From the NCBI GenBank assembly GCA_024697505.1, contig JAILFQ010000334.1, forward strand, positions 1 through 7,066: a stretch of 7,066 nucleotides of DNA. The letters are read 5' to 3'. The notes under the pieces are model-generated. The model worked only from the letters and a program-made list of their open reading frames with translations, searched no databases and was not told the origin of the DNA. The DNA is from Lachnospiraceae bacterium (GTDB lineage Bacteria; Bacillota; Clostridia; Lachnospirales; Lachnospiraceae). Positions 6,408-7,066 of this stretch are shown in pieces (the stretch's first letter is position 1; every line of letters begins with the position of its first letter). A program made the translations under genes and the position numbers.

Positions 6408-6415
6408 CCTATAAA
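6387..6415 (+). promoter_or_regulatory. Near-consensus promoter of the lipoprotein gene
   Basis: TTGACA (6387-6392) and TATAAA (6410-6415) are separated by exactly 17 bases. The -35 box spans the centre of the 16-bp inverted repeat. Transcription should begin near 6422, giving a leader of about 55 bases that includes a run of eight T residues (6433-6440) and the ribosome site AGAGGGA (6461-6467). Confidence 0.8.
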
Positions 6416-6476
6416 AAAACTTGTCTACTCTATTTTTTTTCACGGGCGGGACAGATGAAAAGAGGGAAGAAAAACT

Positions 6477-7066
6477 ATGAAGAAGAAAGTTTTGATTGCT
6501 GTTTTCGCTTTGGCTGTGTGTGTCATGGCAGGCGGATGTACTAATGCTGAAAAAAAGGCCGAAAATGATGGGGCTAAAACTAAAGCCTCTCCGGCAAGCG
6601 ACTTTACAGTTGAATATGGTTCTACAGAATGCTTCATTTCAGAATACATCGGAAGTGATACAGAGATTGTTATTCCTGAGGAGATTAATGGAAAGAAAGT
6701 AGTATGGCTCAGGTCAACATCGTTTAATCAGAATACTAGTATAATCAGCGTGCATATACCGGATGGCGTTGATACGATTGATAAAAATGCATTTGGAGGA
6801 TGTACAAACTTAACCAGCGTATATATTCCGGATACCGTTTTTATTATTGGTGTCGCGGCATTTGCACAATGCACGAGCTTAACCACCATAAATATTCCCA
6901 AAGATATAACGTATATCAGTGATTGGCTTTTTTTTGGTTGTAGCAGTTTAACCAGCATAGAAATCCCGGACAACATAACGACAATCGGATTTCGTGCATT
7001 TAACAATTGCAGTAGTTTGACCAGTATAACCATTCCGGATAGCGTAACGTACATCATGAACGCCCC
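6477..7066 (+). CDS. BspA-like leucine-rich repeat lipoprotein (3' end outside window)
   Basis: The frame is open from ATG 6477 to the window end (196 codons, no stop). Residues 1-20 are a lipoprotein signal: MKKK, a hydrophobic core, then AGG before C21, so the mature protein should be lipid-anchored on the outer face of the membrane. A short charged linker (about 22-42) is followed by a lead-in ending EIVIPEEINGKKV and then repeats of the LRR_5/BspA type. The repeats have a pattern LTSIxIPDxVTxIGxxAFxxCSS and are exactly 23 residues long, starting at residues 89, 112, 135, 158 and 181. Proteins of this type serve in surface binding, adhesion or cell-wall association, and many gut Clostridia carry large sets of them. 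The start is supported by AGAGGGA about nine bases upstream and by the signal peptide beginning at once. The specific ligand is unknown. It is controlled by its own promoter and palindromic operator. Confidence 0.9.
   Translation, partial: MKKKVLIAVFALAVCVMAGGCTNAEKKAENDGAKTKASPASDFTVEYGSTECFISEYIGSDTEIVIPEEINGKKVVWLRSTSFNQNTSIISVHIPDGVDTIDKNAFGGCTNLTSVYIPDTVFIIGVAAFAQCTSLTTINIPKDITYISDWLFFGCSSLTSIEIPDNITTIGFRAFNNCSSLTSITIPDSVTYIMNA
6741..7066 (+). repeat. 69-base tandem repeat array encoding 23-residue leucine-rich repeats
   Basis: Repeat units begin at 6741, 6810, 6879, 6948 and 7017, an exact 69-base period without insertions; the last is cut by the window edge. Conserved codons include the (TTA/TTG)-ACC-AGC start, the ATT-CCG-GAT core (Ile-Pro-Asp) and the TTT-x-x-TGC (Phe...Cys) end. 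The copies have diverged at the DNA level, so they are old rather than recently expanded. Confidence 0.9.

Noticed and set aside
6496..6702. Plus-strand open frame of 68 codons inside the lipoprotein gene
   Set aside because: It lies in another frame of a gene with a convincing lipoprotein signal and repeats, and has no ribosome site of its own.
6728..7057. Minus-strand open frame of 109 codons opposite the leucine-rich repeats
   Set aside because: It is the antisense shadow of the 69-base repeats; its own repetitive look comes from the plus-strand gene, which has a promoter, ribosome site and signal peptide.

Overview
The window looks like a chromosomal segment of a low-to-mid GC Gram-positive gut-type bacterium, most likely a member of the Clostridia (Lachnospiraceae-like). 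This rests on the AGGAGG-type ribosome sites, the A/T-rich promoters close to TTGACA/TATAAT, the protein style, a tRNA-Trp gene without an encoded CCA end, and a BspA-type leucine-rich-repeat lipoprotein. The taxonomic call is inference; there is no marker gene in view.

Left part (1-2152): the end of one ABC exporter half-transporter gene and, one base later, a complete second one (579 aa, membrane domain plus ATPase domain). They most likely form a heterodimeric exporter-type ABC transporter. The transcript ends at a clear rho-independent terminator (2120-2152).

Middle part (2164-6003): a new promoter with an extended -10 is followed by four genes on the same strand with short gaps: a HAD-superfamily hydrolase, a TldD-family metallopeptidase (HEAVGH motif), its non-catalytic TldE/PmbA partner one base downstream, and a small YccF-like membrane protein built of two 62-residue repeats. 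TldD and TldE are known to work as a complex that degrades unfolded or modified peptides. What the HAD protein and YccF add here is unknown. The leader in front of yccF can pair with its ribosome site.

Right part (6062-7066): a strong promoter drives a single tRNA-Trp(CCA) gene closed by a terminator. About 140 bases of non-coding DNA follow, with short direct repeats and a chain of adjoining inverted repeats. The last of these is a perfect 16-bp inverted repeat with a 4-base centre (6372-6407) that contains the -35 box of a near-consensus promoter (TTGACA-17-TATAAA). This promoter reads into a lipoprotein gene (6477 to the window end, incomplete) with BspA-like leucine-rich repeats of exactly 23 residues. 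The layout suggests a surface or secreted protein under tight control by a dimeric repressor that is not encoded in the window.

No CRISPR array, insertion sequence or complete mobile element was seen. The most interesting feature is the palindromic operator/promoter of the lipoprotein gene. The rest is largely ordinary chromosomal content.
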